A stretch of DNA of 48,018 nucleotides from Thioglobus_B sp964558405 (GTDB lineage Bacteria; Pseudomonadota; Gammaproteobacteria; PS1; Pseudothioglobaceae), in assembly GCA_964558405.1 (NCBI GenBank), contig CAZLDG010000007.1, positions 1-48,018 on the forward strand. The letters are read 5' to 3'. Under the pieces are notes generated by a model that saw only the letters and a list, made by a program, of their open reading frames with translations, ran no database searches and had not been told where the DNA came from. Each line of letters starts with the position of its first letter. Position 1 is the first letter of the stretch. The position numbers and the translations under genes are program-made. Of this stretch, positions 25,947 to 34,108 are shown piece after piece.

Positions 25947-27056
25947 ATGGAATTCGAATTACACACAGCCGATGATAAAGCACGTAGAGGCACATTGAAG
26001 TTTACCCGAGGCGAGGTGCAAACCCCTGCTTTTATGCCAGTGGGGACGTATGGTACGGTCAAGGCTATGACCCCAGAAGAAGTTAAAGGTATTGGCGCGC
26101 AAATTATTCTGGGTAATACCTTTCATTTGGCCATCACTCCAGGTACCGAGGTAATTAAAGCCCATGGCGATTTGCATGATTTCATGCATTGGCAAGGACC
26201 TATTTTGACCGACTCAGGTGGTTTCCAAGTGTTTAGTCTTGGACAAATGCGCAAGATCAGTGAAAAAGGGGTGGATTTTCGTTCACCCAAGGATGGTTCC
26301 AAGGTGTTTATGGGGCCTGAGGAGTCGATGCAGATTCAAAAAGATTTAGGCTCAGACATTGTTATGATTTTTGATGAGTGCACACCTTATCCGGCCGATA
26401 AAGCCACGGCTGATCAATCCATGCAACTCTCGCTGCGTTGGGCTGGGCGCTCTAAAGCTGAACATCAGCGTCTTGATAATAGCAATGCGCTATTTGGTAT
26501 TGTTCAAGGTGGCATGTATGAAGACTTAAGAAAAACCTCAGCCAAGACCTTGGTAGAGATGGATTTTGATGGTTATGCTATTGGTGGGCTGAGTGTGGGT
26601 GAGCCTAAAGAAGAAATGATCAAAGTGCTGGATTATCTGCCTAGCGAATTGCCAGAGGATAAGCCCAGATATTTAATGGGTGTAGGCACACCTGAGGATT
26701 TAGTGGAAGCGGTTGAGCGTGGTATTGATATGTTTGATTGTGTGATGCCGACTCGTAATGCTCGCAATGGTTATTTATTCACCTCTAGAGGCATTGTTAA
26801 GATTCGTAATGCTCAGCACAAACTCGATACTGGGCCGTTGGATGCGCGTTGTGGCTGCTACACCTGTACGAATTATTCACGTTCATATTTGCATCATCTA
26901 CAACGCAAAAATGAGATTCTGGGCGCCAGACTCAATACCATTCACAACTTATTTTATTATCAAGATCTGATGGCGCAAATGCGCCAGGCCATTGAAAATG
27001 GCACATTTGCACAGTTTAAACAAGACTTCTATCAGTTAAGACAGGACAATGGCTAG
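25947..27056 (+). CDS. tgt: queuine/preQ1 tRNA-guanine transglycosylase
   Basis: 369 residues from the ATG at 25947, just after the exporter stop (E. coli Tgt is 375). An upstream in-frame start inside the exporter is rejected because Tgt proteins begin at MEFELH-like sequence. It exchanges guanine 34 of certain tRNAs for the queuosine precursor. Active-site DSGGFQVFSLG, FDCVMPTRNARNG and the zinc site CGCYTCTNYSRSYLHHL are intact. The neighbours usual in gammaproteobacteria (queA upstream; yajC and secD downstream) are missing here. Confidence 0.97.
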   Translation: MEFELHTADDKARRGTLKFTRGEVQTPAFMPVGTYGTVKAMTPEEVKGIGAQIILGNTFHLAITPGTEVIKAHGDLHDFMHWQGPILTDSGGFQVFSLGQMRKISEKGVDFRSPKDGSKVFMGPEESMQIQKDLGSDIVMIFDECTPYPADKATADQSMQLSLRWAGRSKAEHQRLDNSNALFGIVQGGMYEDLRKTSAKTLVEMDFDGYAIGGLSVGEPKEEMIKVLDYLPSELPEDKPRYLMGVGTPEDLVEAVERGIDMFDCVMPTRNARNGYLFTSRGIVKIRNAQHKLDTGPLDARCGCYTCTNYSRSYLHHLQRKNEILGARLNTIHNLFYYQDLMAQMRQAIENGTFAQFKQDFYQLRQDNG

Positions 27057-27411
27057 ACTCTTGTTTTTCGTGGATGAAGGCGGGTTTGATGATCCTAGTG
27101 CGCTGTTTATAGGTCTGGGCTACCAGCTGGATTTTGAAGATTCTAAGCGCAAAGTGGTGAAGTTGGCCAAGCACAATAGCTATGAGGCAGTGGTAGCTGA
27201 GTTTAGTTACAATCCAGAGTTTAGAGATCGCGTTAGTAATATTGAATCCTTATTGGCAACGCTAGAATCTACCTCGCCCGAGGCCAAGATTATTGTACTG
27301 TATGATGAGATTAATCAAGTACAACTCAACCAATTGGCACAACGCTATCGCATTGATTACATGCTTAAATTCCCTGTTGACGAACAGCGTTTAATCAAAG
27401 CGCTTAGTTAA
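27049..27411 (+). CDS. hypothetical protein downstream of tgt, possible receiver-like fold
   Basis: 120 residues, overlapping the end of tgt by 8 bp, so probably translated after it. I know no family for it. There is no signal peptide or membrane helix. Alternating strands and helices (RLLFFVDEGG, YEAVVAEFSYNP, EAKIIVLYDEINQ) and a closing MLKFPVDEQRLIKALS resemble the end of response-regulator receiver domains (K-P then helix), but the phospho-acceptor pocket is not evident. This resemblance is weak. The 3' end overlaps convergent mrdA by 8 bp. Confidence 0.7.
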   Translation: MARLLFFVDEGGFDDPSALFIGLGYQLDFEDSKRKVVKLAKHNSYEAVVAEFSYNPEFRDRVSNIESLLATLESTSPEAKIIVLYDEINQVQLNQLAQRYRIDYMLKFPVDEQRLIKALS

Positions 27412-29242
27412 GTTTATCACTGCGGAAATACACATCTAGCACTGCCTTGGCTAGCGGGGCAGCCACGGCACTACCACTACCACCGTTCTCCACGATGACT
27501 GCGATGGCAATCTCAGGTTTTTCAATCGGGGCAAAGCCAGTAAATAGTGCATGATCTCGTAGGTGTTCTTCGAGTTTTTCAGCAATGTATTGCTCTTCTG
27601 CATCTAGACCAAATACTTGAGCAGTACCGGTTTTACCGGCAATGGTGTAATGCAGATCCTGGTTGATGCGTCTGGCTGTACCTTTGGCGCCATAGACAGT
27701 TTGTTCCATGCCATCAATTACCTCTTCCCAATTATGGATGTTTTTAATTGGAATCTGCTGTGTATTGCCCTTGGGCGCTTCAAGAATGGCCTCCCCAGGG
27801 GCTTGAGTGTTTTTCAACAGTCGAGGCTGAATCAATTGACCTTTGTTGGCCAGTGCTGCTGTGGAGACGGCTAATTGTAAGGGGCTGGCAGTCATAAATC
27901 CTTGACCGATACCTGTAATTAGTGTTTCCCCTCGATACCAAGGTTCATCACGGTTGATTTTCTTCCAAGATTTGGAAGGTAGGATGCCCGCACGCTCTCC
28001 CGGAATGTCAATACCGGTCTCTTTGCCAAAGCTAAAATATTGCAGATTATCATGCAGTGCGTCAATCCCCATTTTATCGGCCAAATCGTAGAAAAAAACA
28101 TCACAAGATTGGGCGATGGCCTGCTTGGCATCAACGTGATTGTGTCCGGTGCGTTTCCAGTCATTAAATTTACGTTTAACATTGGGCAGCTTGAAATATC
28201 CTGGGCAAAAAGTTGAACTCTGATGATCGATAAAACCATTTTCTAATCCAGCGAGAGCTACCATGGGTTTAACGGTAGAACCTGGCGGGTATAAGCCTTG
28301 AATAGTGCGGTTTAGCAGTGGAATATCTTTGGAGTTTTGCAGGCTATTGTAGTTCTGGTGAGAAATGCCATTGACAAACCAGTTGGGATCGTAGTTTGGC
28401 GCACTAACAAAGGTAAGTACCTCGCCATTTCTAATATCAACAGCCACAATGGCACCACGTTTGCCAGCAAGCAGCTCTTCAGCCTTTTGTTGCATGGCTA
28501 AATCTAGCGCTAGATATAAATCGCTACCCGCAACCGCAGGCTCTAGAATTTTAGTATCAATCACCCGGCCAATAACATTACGCTCAATTTGTTGGGTGCC
28601 GCTACTGCCGTGTAATAGGGTTTCATACTCTCTCTCAACACCGGTTTTACCAACGAATGAGGTGCCCAGATAGTTTTTCTTGTCATAGAGTTCCTGGTCT
28701 TTTTTATTCATCCTTGAGACATAACCCACTGCGTGCACACTGGAAGTGCCATTGGGATAGACCCGATGAAAATAAGATTCAACATCCACACCAATAAAGC
28801 GATTGCTGGTTAGAAACTTACCTACTTGCACTTCATCTAGGTTGTGCTTGAGAGGGATGTTGTGAAACTTTTTATAGCGATTTCTTTGTTTGTGAAAGCG
28901 CTCAATGTCTTTATCGTCAATAAAGCCCGCCTGTTGTAAACCAAGTAGGGTTTTGTTGATGTTTTTAACCTTCTCTGGCGTTAGTGTGAGCTTATAGGCC
29001 AGTTTGTTGGTGGCGAGTATTTTGCCATGTCTGTCAAAAATCTTGCCTCGGAGTGGGGTGATGGCGCTTTCATACATCTGGTTTCCCAGCGCTTCTTCAG
29101 CATAGAGTTGGTAATTGGTAATTTGCAGGTTGTGAACTCGGCTAATAATCACCAAGCTAAGAATCACAATAAAAAACAACGCCAGTTTCACCCGAGAGGT
29201 AAAAATCTCGCCTTCAACTTGCGTGTTACCAATTTGATCCAT
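27404..29242 (-). CDS. mrdA: penicillin-binding protein 2
   Basis: 612 residues. It is the elongation transpeptidase that crosslinks side-wall peptidoglycan with MreBCD. An N-terminal membrane anchor (about 19-36) is followed by the dimerisation domain (RGKIFDRHGKILATN). The transpeptidase domain has the active serine in STVK (322-325), SCD (379-381) in the place of SxN, and KTG (537-539) in IAGKTGTAQVF. It is the last gene of mreB-mreC-mreD-mrdA. The usual partner rodA is not adjacent, because the operon ends against a convergent gene. Confidence 0.96.
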   Translation of the reverse strand: MDQIGNTQVEGEIFTSRVKLALFFIVILSLVIISRVHNLQITNYQLYAEEALGNQMYESAITPLRGKIFDRHGKILATNKLAYKLTLTPEKVKNINKTLLGLQQAGFIDDKDIERFHKQRNRYKKFHNIPLKHNLDEVQVGKFLTSNRFIGVDVESYFHRVYPNGTSSVHAVGYVSRMNKKDQELYDKKNYLGTSFVGKTGVEREYETLLHGSSGTQQIERNVIGRVIDTKILEPAVAGSDLYLALDLAMQQKAEELLAGKRGAIVAVDIRNGEVLTFVSAPNYDPNWFVNGISHQNYNSLQNSKDIPLLNRTIQGLYPPGSTVKPMVALAGLENGFIDHQSSTFCPGYFKLPNVKRKFNDWKRTGHNHVDAKQAIAQSCDVFFYDLADKMGIDALHDNLQYFSFGKETGIDIPGERAGILPSKSWKKINRDEPWYRGETLITGIGQGFMTASPLQLAVSTAALANKGQLIQPRLLKNTQAPGEAILEAPKGNTQQIPIKNIHNWEEVIDGMEQTVYGAKGTARRINQDLHYTIAGKTGTAQVFGLDAEEQYIAEKLEEHLRDHALFTGFAPIEKPEIAIAVIVENGGSGSAVAAPLAKAVLDVYFRSDKLN

Positions 29243-29244
29243 CT

Positions 29245-29712
29245 CTAGTGCCTACATTTTGCCAGCAGTAAGCGTACTATTGGCCATACTAGAGCGCTGC
29301 TCAGAGGTGTGAGTAATAACCAATAACTAAAATTAAACCCTTGTGTCAAGACGTGAACGCCCAGCATACTCAACAGATAAATACTGGCTGCACCAAATAC
29401 ATAGACTTGTTGTGTGCTTAGATTGGACACATAAAATGATTGCTTAACGTTGAGTACAAAAACACTAGCCAGTACCAATGCCAAAGCGTTTTGCCCTAGA
29501 ATATCGCCTTGCATAATATCGAGTAAAACCCCTAAGACTAGCGCAATAAGCAATCTACCTTTGGCTTCAAAATTAATCAGCCAATAGGTATAGAGTAGCA
29601 GCATCCACAAAGGGTTAATCTGCGCCAGAATCTCAGGCAGGGCAATGGCACTTAGCAGTGTTGAAAACACTACAACCTTGAGTAAAAATAAAGTGACTCT
29701 TTGTTTATTCAT
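29245..29712 (-). CDS. mreD: rod shape-determining protein MreD
   Basis: 155 residues, a small integral membrane protein with about five predicted helices (for example VVFSTLLSAIALPEIL, LLIALVLGVLLDIM, NALALVLASVFVLNV). The segment ALVLGVLLDIMQGDILGQNALA is typical of MreD. It links the MreB cytoskeleton to wall enzymes. The start overlaps mreC by 4 bp and mrdA begins 2 bp after its stop, giving a tight operon. Confidence 0.93.
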   Translation of the reverse strand: MNKQRVTLFLLKVVVFSTLLSAIALPEILAQINPLWMLLLYTYWLINFEAKGRLLIALVLGVLLDIMQGDILGQNALALVLASVFVLNVKQSFYVSNLSTQQVYVFGAASIYLLSMLGVHVLTQGFNFSYWLLLTPLSSALVWPIVRLLLAKCRH

Positions 29713-30509
29713 GGTGCACCCGATGAAATGATCACAAATTCTAAGTTTTGTAGGCTTTGTGTAGGCTGAAGCTCTACCGAGACAAAAGGATTGTTGGTTT
29801 GTTGCTCTACCTTGCTCACTGTACCCAGTGGATAGCCATCAGGAAATTTTCCACCAATACCCGAGCTGAGAAAAACATCCCCCACTTTGATATCACTGCC
29901 TGCTTCGATAAAATTAACGCGTAATAATTCGGAGTTGAGAGCCATGCCTTTGGCAATACCACGTAGTGCATTACGGGTGTTTTTTACCGGTACGTGCTGT
30001 GTGGGATCACTAATCATAGCAACATCAGCACTACCATCGGTAACCAGAATAACCTGACCAACCACACCATCAGCACCCAAAACCACCTGACCAACTTCAA
30101 TGCCGATGTCACGACCCTGGTTAATTCGCAATTGTTTTTTTAATCTGGATTTGCCAATGGAAGCGACTTTGGCCACATTGAACTTCACGTCTTGTATTAC
30201 GTGTTTGGCATTGAGTAGCTTGTTAAGCTTGTTGTTTTCTAGGCGCAAGGCTTCTGTTTCTTGCAATCTGGCTTTTAGTTCTAGATTTTCACTTAGTAGA
30301 TGTTGATTGCTGCTTAGTAGCTGTTGTTTGCTGGAGCCTTGTTCATTAACCCAGGTATAGAGTTGAAAAGGCAGGTTAACCACCGCATAAATCGGTGAGA
30401 TGGCGTAATTAACCGCGCTTCTAATTTTATCCAGATAGGAAAATTTGTAATCAGAAACGATTAAAAACAGCGCAACCAGGATTGGAAACAGTAGTCGAAT
30501 AACCCCCAT
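29709..30509 (-). CDS. mreC: rod shape-determining protein MreC
   Basis: 266 residues. A membrane anchor (about 4-19) is followed by a coiled coil (about 58-102, rich in Leu, Glu and Lys) and a periplasmic beta-barrel domain with LRINQGRDIGIEVGQVVLGADGVVG (in part), DPTQHVPV, VGDVFLSSGIGGKFPDG and YPLGTVSKVE. MreC activates PBP2 in the elongation complex. It lies between mreB (31 bp gap) and mreD (4-bp overlap). Confidence 0.96.
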   Translation of the reverse strand: MGVIRLLFPILVALFLIVSDYKFSYLDKIRSAVNYAISPIYAVVNLPFQLYTWVNEQGSSKQQLLSSNQHLLSENLELKARLQETEALRLENNKLNKLLNAKHVIQDVKFNVAKVASIGKSRLKKQLRINQGRDIGIEVGQVVLGADGVVGQVILVTDGSADVAMISDPTQHVPVKNTRNALRGIAKGMALNSELLRVNFIEAGSDIKVGDVFLSSGIGGKFPDGYPLGTVSKVEQQTNNPFVSVELQPTQSLQNLEFVIISSGAP

Positions 30510-30540
30510 ATCACTCGCCTAGTTGCTATTGATTAGACAT

Positions 30541-31572
30541 TTATTCAGCTGCCAAGAATCCCATGTTGTGCTTGCTGATCATGTCTAGCGCTACACCGCC
30601 ACCACGGGCCACACAAGTGAGTGGATCATCAGCAATACGTACGGGTAGGTTGGTTTCTTGGTTGATGAGTTTATCCAAGCCTTCCAGTAGTGCACCACCG
30701 CCGGTTAATACCAGGCCGTTTTCAGCGATATCTGAACTAAGCTCAGGCGGGGTTTTTTCTAGGGCGGTTCTGACCGCGCCCAGAATCATTTTCAGTGGCT
30801 CTTGTAAGGCTTCTAGAATCTCAGCATTGGTGACTTCAAAGCTAACTGGAATACCTTTGGCCACGTCGCGACCTCTGAATTCAATTTTTTTCAGCGCAGA
30901 AGACTTGAAAGCTGAGCCGACTTCTTCTTTAATTTGTTCTGCGGTAGCCTCACCAATAATAATGCCGTGCTCACGACGCACAAATTTCACAATGGTGTCA
31001 TCAAAGACATCACCACCCACACGCAGAGAGTCAGAGTACACAATACCATTAAGTGACATAATCGCAATCTCGGTAGTGCCACCACCAATATCAATAACCA
31101 TGGTGCCTGAGGCTTCTTCAATGGCCATGCCTGCACCCAGTGCTGCCGCCATGGGCTCTTCGATCAGAAACACATCACGTGCACCGGCACCAACAGCTGA
31201 TTCTTTAATGGCGCGACGCTCTACTTGGGTGGCGCCACAAGGTACACAAATCAACACCTTGGGTGAAGGTGAGAAAAAGCCGGTTTTCAATACCTTGCGA
31301 ATAAAGTGCTGTAGCATTTTTTCAGTCACTTTAAAATCTGCAATCACACCATCTTTCATAGGACGGATGGCTTCGATTGAACCCGGGGTTCTGCCCAGCA
31401 TATTTTTTGCATCTTGACCCACTGCAATAACTGTGGCATCCATTGAGCCTCTGTCGTTACGAATGGCCACTACTGATGGCTCATTTAGCACCACTTGCCC
31501 ATCCATATAAATCAAGGTATTGGCCGTACCTAAGTCGATTGAAAGTTCTTGACCTTTAAAAAAACCAAACAT
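30541..31572 (-). CDS. mreB: actin-like cytoskeletal protein MreB
   Basis: 343 residues. Actin-fold nucleotide motifs are present: SIDLGTANTLIY (phosphate 1), VLICVPCGATQVERRA, MVIDIGGGTTEIA (phosphate 2) and GLVLTGGGALLEGLD (adenosine). It forms membrane-bound filaments that direct side-wall synthesis, which implies a rod-like cell with an active elongation machine. TAGGGA stands before the ATG as ribosome binding site. It is the first gene of the operon and divergent from the fumarase gene. Confidence 0.98.
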   Translation of the reverse strand: MFGFFKGQELSIDLGTANTLIYMDGQVVLNEPSVVAIRNDRGSMDATVIAVGQDAKNMLGRTPGSIEAIRPMKDGVIADFKVTEKMLQHFIRKVLKTGFFSPSPKVLICVPCGATQVERRAIKESAVGAGARDVFLIEEPMAAALGAGMAIEEASGTMVIDIGGGTTEIAIMSLNGIVYSDSLRVGGDVFDDTIVKFVRREHGIIIGEATAEQIKEEVGSAFKSSALKKIEFRGRDVAKGIPVSFEVTNAEILEALQEPLKMILGAVRTALEKTPPELSSDIAENGLVLTGGGALLEGLDKLINQETNLPVRIADDPLTCVARGGGVALDMISKHNMGFLAAE

Positions 31573-31663
31573 AAAAAATCCCTATGAAAACTTCGTTAAA
31601 ATAAGTTAAGTATCATACTATAAATCTCAGTTAAGCGCTGAGCAATAGCCAAAGCGAAAAAAT
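31573..31663. promoter_or_regulatory. divergent mreB/fumarase promoter region
   Basis: On the plus strand, TTAAAA (31596-31601) and TATAAA (31619-31624) are 17 bp apart and could drive the fumarase gene. On the minus strand, TATAGT preceded 17 bp upstream by TTGCTC could drive mreB. Both are moderate matches to sigma-70 sites. No operator is recognised. Confidence 0.4.
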
Positions 31664-33157
31664 ATGAAAATTCAACAAAAAGACCTCATTGATAGCATCT
31701 GTTCCGCGCTGCAATATATCTCGTATTATCACACGCCAGATTTTATCTCTGCCATGTCTGCAGCCTATGAAAAAGAGACCAATGATTCGGCCAAAAATGC
31801 CATTGCTCAGATTTTAATTAGCTCAAAAATGTCAGCCATGGGTAAGCGCCCGATTTGTCAAGACACAGGCATTGTCAATGTGTTTGTAGAAGTAGGTATG
31901 GATGTGTCGTGGGAGACGGATTTATCCCTGGATGAGATGATTAATGAAGGCGTACGCCAGGCTTATACCTATGCTGATAATCCACTACGTGCCTCTATTG
32001 TTGAAGATCCACTATTTTCTCGCACCAATACACGTGATAACACCCCGGCGGTTATTCACTCCAAGGTGGTAAAGGGCGATAAAGTATCGGTAACCGTAGC
32101 AGCCAAAGGCTGTGGCTCTGAGAATAAGACCAAGTTTGCCATTCTTAATCCTTCGGCGAATGTGGCAGATTGGGTGCTGGAGCAAATTCCATCGATGGGT
32201 GCGGGCTGGTGTCCACCGGGCATTATTGGTATTGGTGTGGGCGGTACGGCCGAAAAAGCCATGCTGATGGCCAAAGAAAGCCTCATGGAGCCGGTCGATA
32301 TTGCACAAGTGGCGCAAAAATCCAACCCGAGTAATGTCGAGAAATTGCGTCTAGAGATTTTAGAGAGAATCAACAATCTGGGTATTGGCGCTCAAGGACT
32401 GGGCGGGTTGAGTACGGTGTTGGATGTGAAGATTAAAGATTATCCAACCCACGCCGCTTCGCAAGCAGTGGCGATGATTCCTAATTGTGCAGCTACTCGA
32501 CATGTGCATTTCACCTTAGATGGTTCAGGCGTGGCGCAACTGCCAGAGGTGGACATGAGTCTTTATCCGGAATTAGAGATTGATTACACCCAGTATAAGC
32601 ATGTTAATCTGGATACGCTTAAGCGTAAGGACATGCAACACTGGAGTATTGGTGATACTTTGCTACTTAGTGGCACGATTATTACTGGCCGTGACGCGGC
32701 ACATGCACGTCTTAAGCAGATGTTAGACAATGGCGAAGGCTTGCCTGAAGGGGTGGATTTTGACAATAAATTTATCTACTACGTTGGCCCGGTGGATGCC
32801 GTGGGTGACGAGGTTATTGGTCCAGCCGGTCCAACCACTTCAACGCGTATGGATAAATTCACCGATATGATGCTCGATAACACCGGCATCTTTGGCATGA
32901 TCGGCAAGGCTGAACGTGGTCCAGCTTCAGCCAAAAGTATTAGTGAGCACCAATCTAGCTATTTGATTGCTGTGGGTGGTGCGGCGTATTTGATTTCACA
33001 ATCAATCAAAAAAGCCAAAAAAATTGCCTTTGAAGATCTGGGCATGGAAGCCATCTATGAGATGGAAGTTAAAGATATGCCAGTAACTGTAGCGGTGGAT
33101 CCACAAGGCGGCAATATTCATAATATCTTTCAAGAACTGAAAACTATTAAGTCGTGA
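31664..33157 (+). CDS. fumA: class I (iron-sulfur) fumarate hydratase
   Basis: 497 residues, with alpha and beta domains in one chain. It interconverts fumarate and malate in the TCA cycle. Likely [4Fe-4S] ligands are Cys65 (RPICQDTG), Cys183 (GWCPPGIIG) and Cys275 (NCAATRHVHF), matching the spacing in E. coli FumA. The C-terminal domain has SGTIITGRDAAHARL and YYVGPVDAVGDEVIGPAGPT (in part). It is shorter than E. coli FumA (548). The stop overlaps the start of the next gene by 4 bp. No clear ribosome binding site precedes the ATG. Confidence 0.94.
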   Translation: MKIQQKDLIDSICSALQYISYYHTPDFISAMSAAYEKETNDSAKNAIAQILISSKMSAMGKRPICQDTGIVNVFVEVGMDVSWETDLSLDEMINEGVRQAYTYADNPLRASIVEDPLFSRTNTRDNTPAVIHSKVVKGDKVSVTVAAKGCGSENKTKFAILNPSANVADWVLEQIPSMGAGWCPPGIIGIGVGGTAEKAMLMAKESLMEPVDIAQVAQKSNPSNVEKLRLEILERINNLGIGAQGLGGLSTVLDVKIKDYPTHAASQAVAMIPNCAATRHVHFTLDGSGVAQLPEVDMSLYPELEIDYTQYKHVNLDTLKRKDMQHWSIGDTLLLSGTIITGRDAAHARLKQMLDNGEGLPEGVDFDNKFIYYVGPVDAVGDEVIGPAGPTTSTRMDKFTDMMLDNTGIFGMIGKAERGPASAKSISEHQSSYLIAVGGAAYLISQSIKKAKKIAFEDLGMEAIYEMEVKDMPVTVAVDPQGGNIHNIFQELKTIKS

Positions 33158-33444
33158 TTGTTGCTATCTTTAGCGCCAAAATCAAACAGTTGGATGATGA
33201 ATATTATCGCTTGGCTGCCGAGTTAAGAGATAGAGCTCAAGAGTTTGGTTGTCAACATATGGAATCAGCTTTTGAAGATGGTACCGAGATTACCCTTTCT
33301 TGTTGGGATAATGAAGAACAAATCAAACAGTGGAAGCAAGACCCGCAACACCTTAAAGCGCAACAGTTAGCCCTAAGTAAGTATTATGATTCTTATACTG
33401 TTAAAGTGGCCGATATAAAGCGCGAATATACTTCTAGCGTATAA
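33154..33444 (+). CDS. antibiotic biosynthesis monooxygenase (ABM)-like small protein
   Basis: 96 residues from a GTG that overlaps the fumarase stop (GTGA). The pattern VAIFSAKIKQLDDEYYRLAAELRDRAQEFGC (in part), ITLSCWDNEEQIKQWKQDPQHLKAQQ and YDSYTVKVADIKREY is typical of the ABM ferredoxin-like fold, which includes small haem- or quinol-acting enzymes and many proteins of unknown role. Function cannot be fixed further. It is translationally coupled to fumarase. Its stop codon overlaps the -10 box of rnpB. Confidence 0.85.
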   Translation: MIVAIFSAKIKQLDDEYYRLAAELRDRAQEFGCQHMESAFEDGTEITLSCWDNEEQIKQWKQDPQHLKAQQLALSKYYDSYTVKVADIKREYTSSV

Positions 33445-33445
33445 T
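33440..33445 (+). promoter_or_regulatory. -10 box of the rnpB promoter
   Basis: A perfect TATAAT lies 8 bp before the first base of RNase P RNA (GAAG at 33454). This is the right distance for transcription to begin at the mature 5' end. No good -35 hexamer is seen. The box overlaps the TAA stop (33442-33444) of the preceding gene. Confidence 0.65.
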
Positions 33446-33453
33446 GTCTTTTT

Positions 33454-33792
33454 GAAGTTGGTCGGATGGTCGCTGAGTGCTTGCACTTAGAGGAAAGTCC
33501 GGGCTCCATAGAGCAAAGTGCTAGCTAACGGCTAGGTATGGTGACATAACGGAAAGTGCTGCAGAGATTAGACCGCCTGCTTCGGCAGGTAAGGGTGAGA
33601 AGGTGCGGTAAGAGCGCACCGCGCGGAAGGTGACAACCGTGGCAAGGTAAACCCCACTTGGAGCAAGCTCAAATAGGCTACCCAAGGTGCGGCTCGCACA
33701 AGGTAGCGGGTAGAGTGCTTGAGGTAATTAGTGATAATTATCCCAGATGAATGATCATCAATAACAGAACCCGGCTTATAGACCGACTTCAC
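33454..33792 (+). ncRNA. rnpB: RNase P RNA, bacterial type A
   Basis: About 339 nt. It is the catalytic RNA that matures tRNA 5' ends. The conserved blocks are unmistakable: GAGGAAAGTCCGGGCTCC, GGTAAGGGTGAGAAGGTGCGG (in part), TAAGAGCGCACCGCG, AAATAGGCTACC and AGATGAATGATCATC, ending with ACAGAACCCGGCTTATAGACC. Helix P1 pairs 33454-33463 with 33781-33790 (one G-T wobble). The GGT bases that would pair with tRNA CCA are present in GTAAGGGTGAG. It is transcribed from its own -10 box, and ACTTTTTT after P1 may be the termination site. Confidence 0.97.
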
Positions 33793-33816
33793 TTTTTTAT
33801 CAAATTGCGATAGAAT
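33788..33816 (+). promoter_or_regulatory. predicted promoter of the small secreted protein gene
   Basis: TTCACT (33788-33793) and TAGAAT (33811-33816) are 17 bp apart, each a 4-5 of 6 match to sigma-70 boxes. The predicted start of transcription, about 7-8 bp later, falls on or next to the ATG at 33824. The -35 element lies in the 3' end of rnpB. Confidence 0.4.
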
Positions 33817-33823
33817 AGACGCT

Positions 33824-34108
33824 ATGAGGGAGAAAAAAGCCGTGGTAATGGGCGTGATGCTGGCACTAGTTTCAAGTGTTGTGTTGGCTGATAAAGAGAT
33901 CTATTATCAAGATAAAAATATTACTATCTATAGCGATAATACTGTGGTTCGCACCGGTGAGACTAAGCCAATGGTATTTTCTGCGTCTAAAACTTGGGTG
34001 GAAGAAGACTTTTTCACACAGCAAGCCAAATATTGCGAAGTGGATGGGGTGAAAATGAAAAAAGCCCTGAGTCAATTAATGCAATCAAAGACTACAATTA
34101 AAAATTAA
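33824..34108 (+). CDS. small secreted protein of unknown function
   Basis: 94 residues. The N-terminus MREKKAVVMGVMLALVSSVVLA is a Sec signal peptide with positive charges followed by a hydrophobic core, cleaved near residue 22. The mature part (about 70 residues) has short beta-prone strands (ITIYSDNTVV), a single Cys and a basic end. I recognise no family. The ATG at 33824 has no ribosome binding site; GTG at 33842 does have GGGAG upstream but would lose the charged signal region. The gene ends 4 bp into convergent prmC. Confidence 0.65.
   Translation: MREKKAVVMGVMLALVSSVVLADKEIYYQDKNITIYSDNTVVRTGETKPMVFSASKTWVEEDFFTQQAKYCEVDGVKMKKALSQLMQSKTTIKN

Noticed and set aside
27728..27760. CCAATTA/TAATTGG inverted repeat inside mrdA as a terminator for the tgt-27049 unit
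   Set aside because: The stem is AT-rich and followed by AATC instead of Ts.
30563..31417. A 284-codon open frame on the plus strand
   Set aside because: It lies wholly antisense to mreB, is low-complexity (Ser/Pro/Ala/Ile-rich) and has no ribosome binding site; it is a shadow of mreB codon usage.
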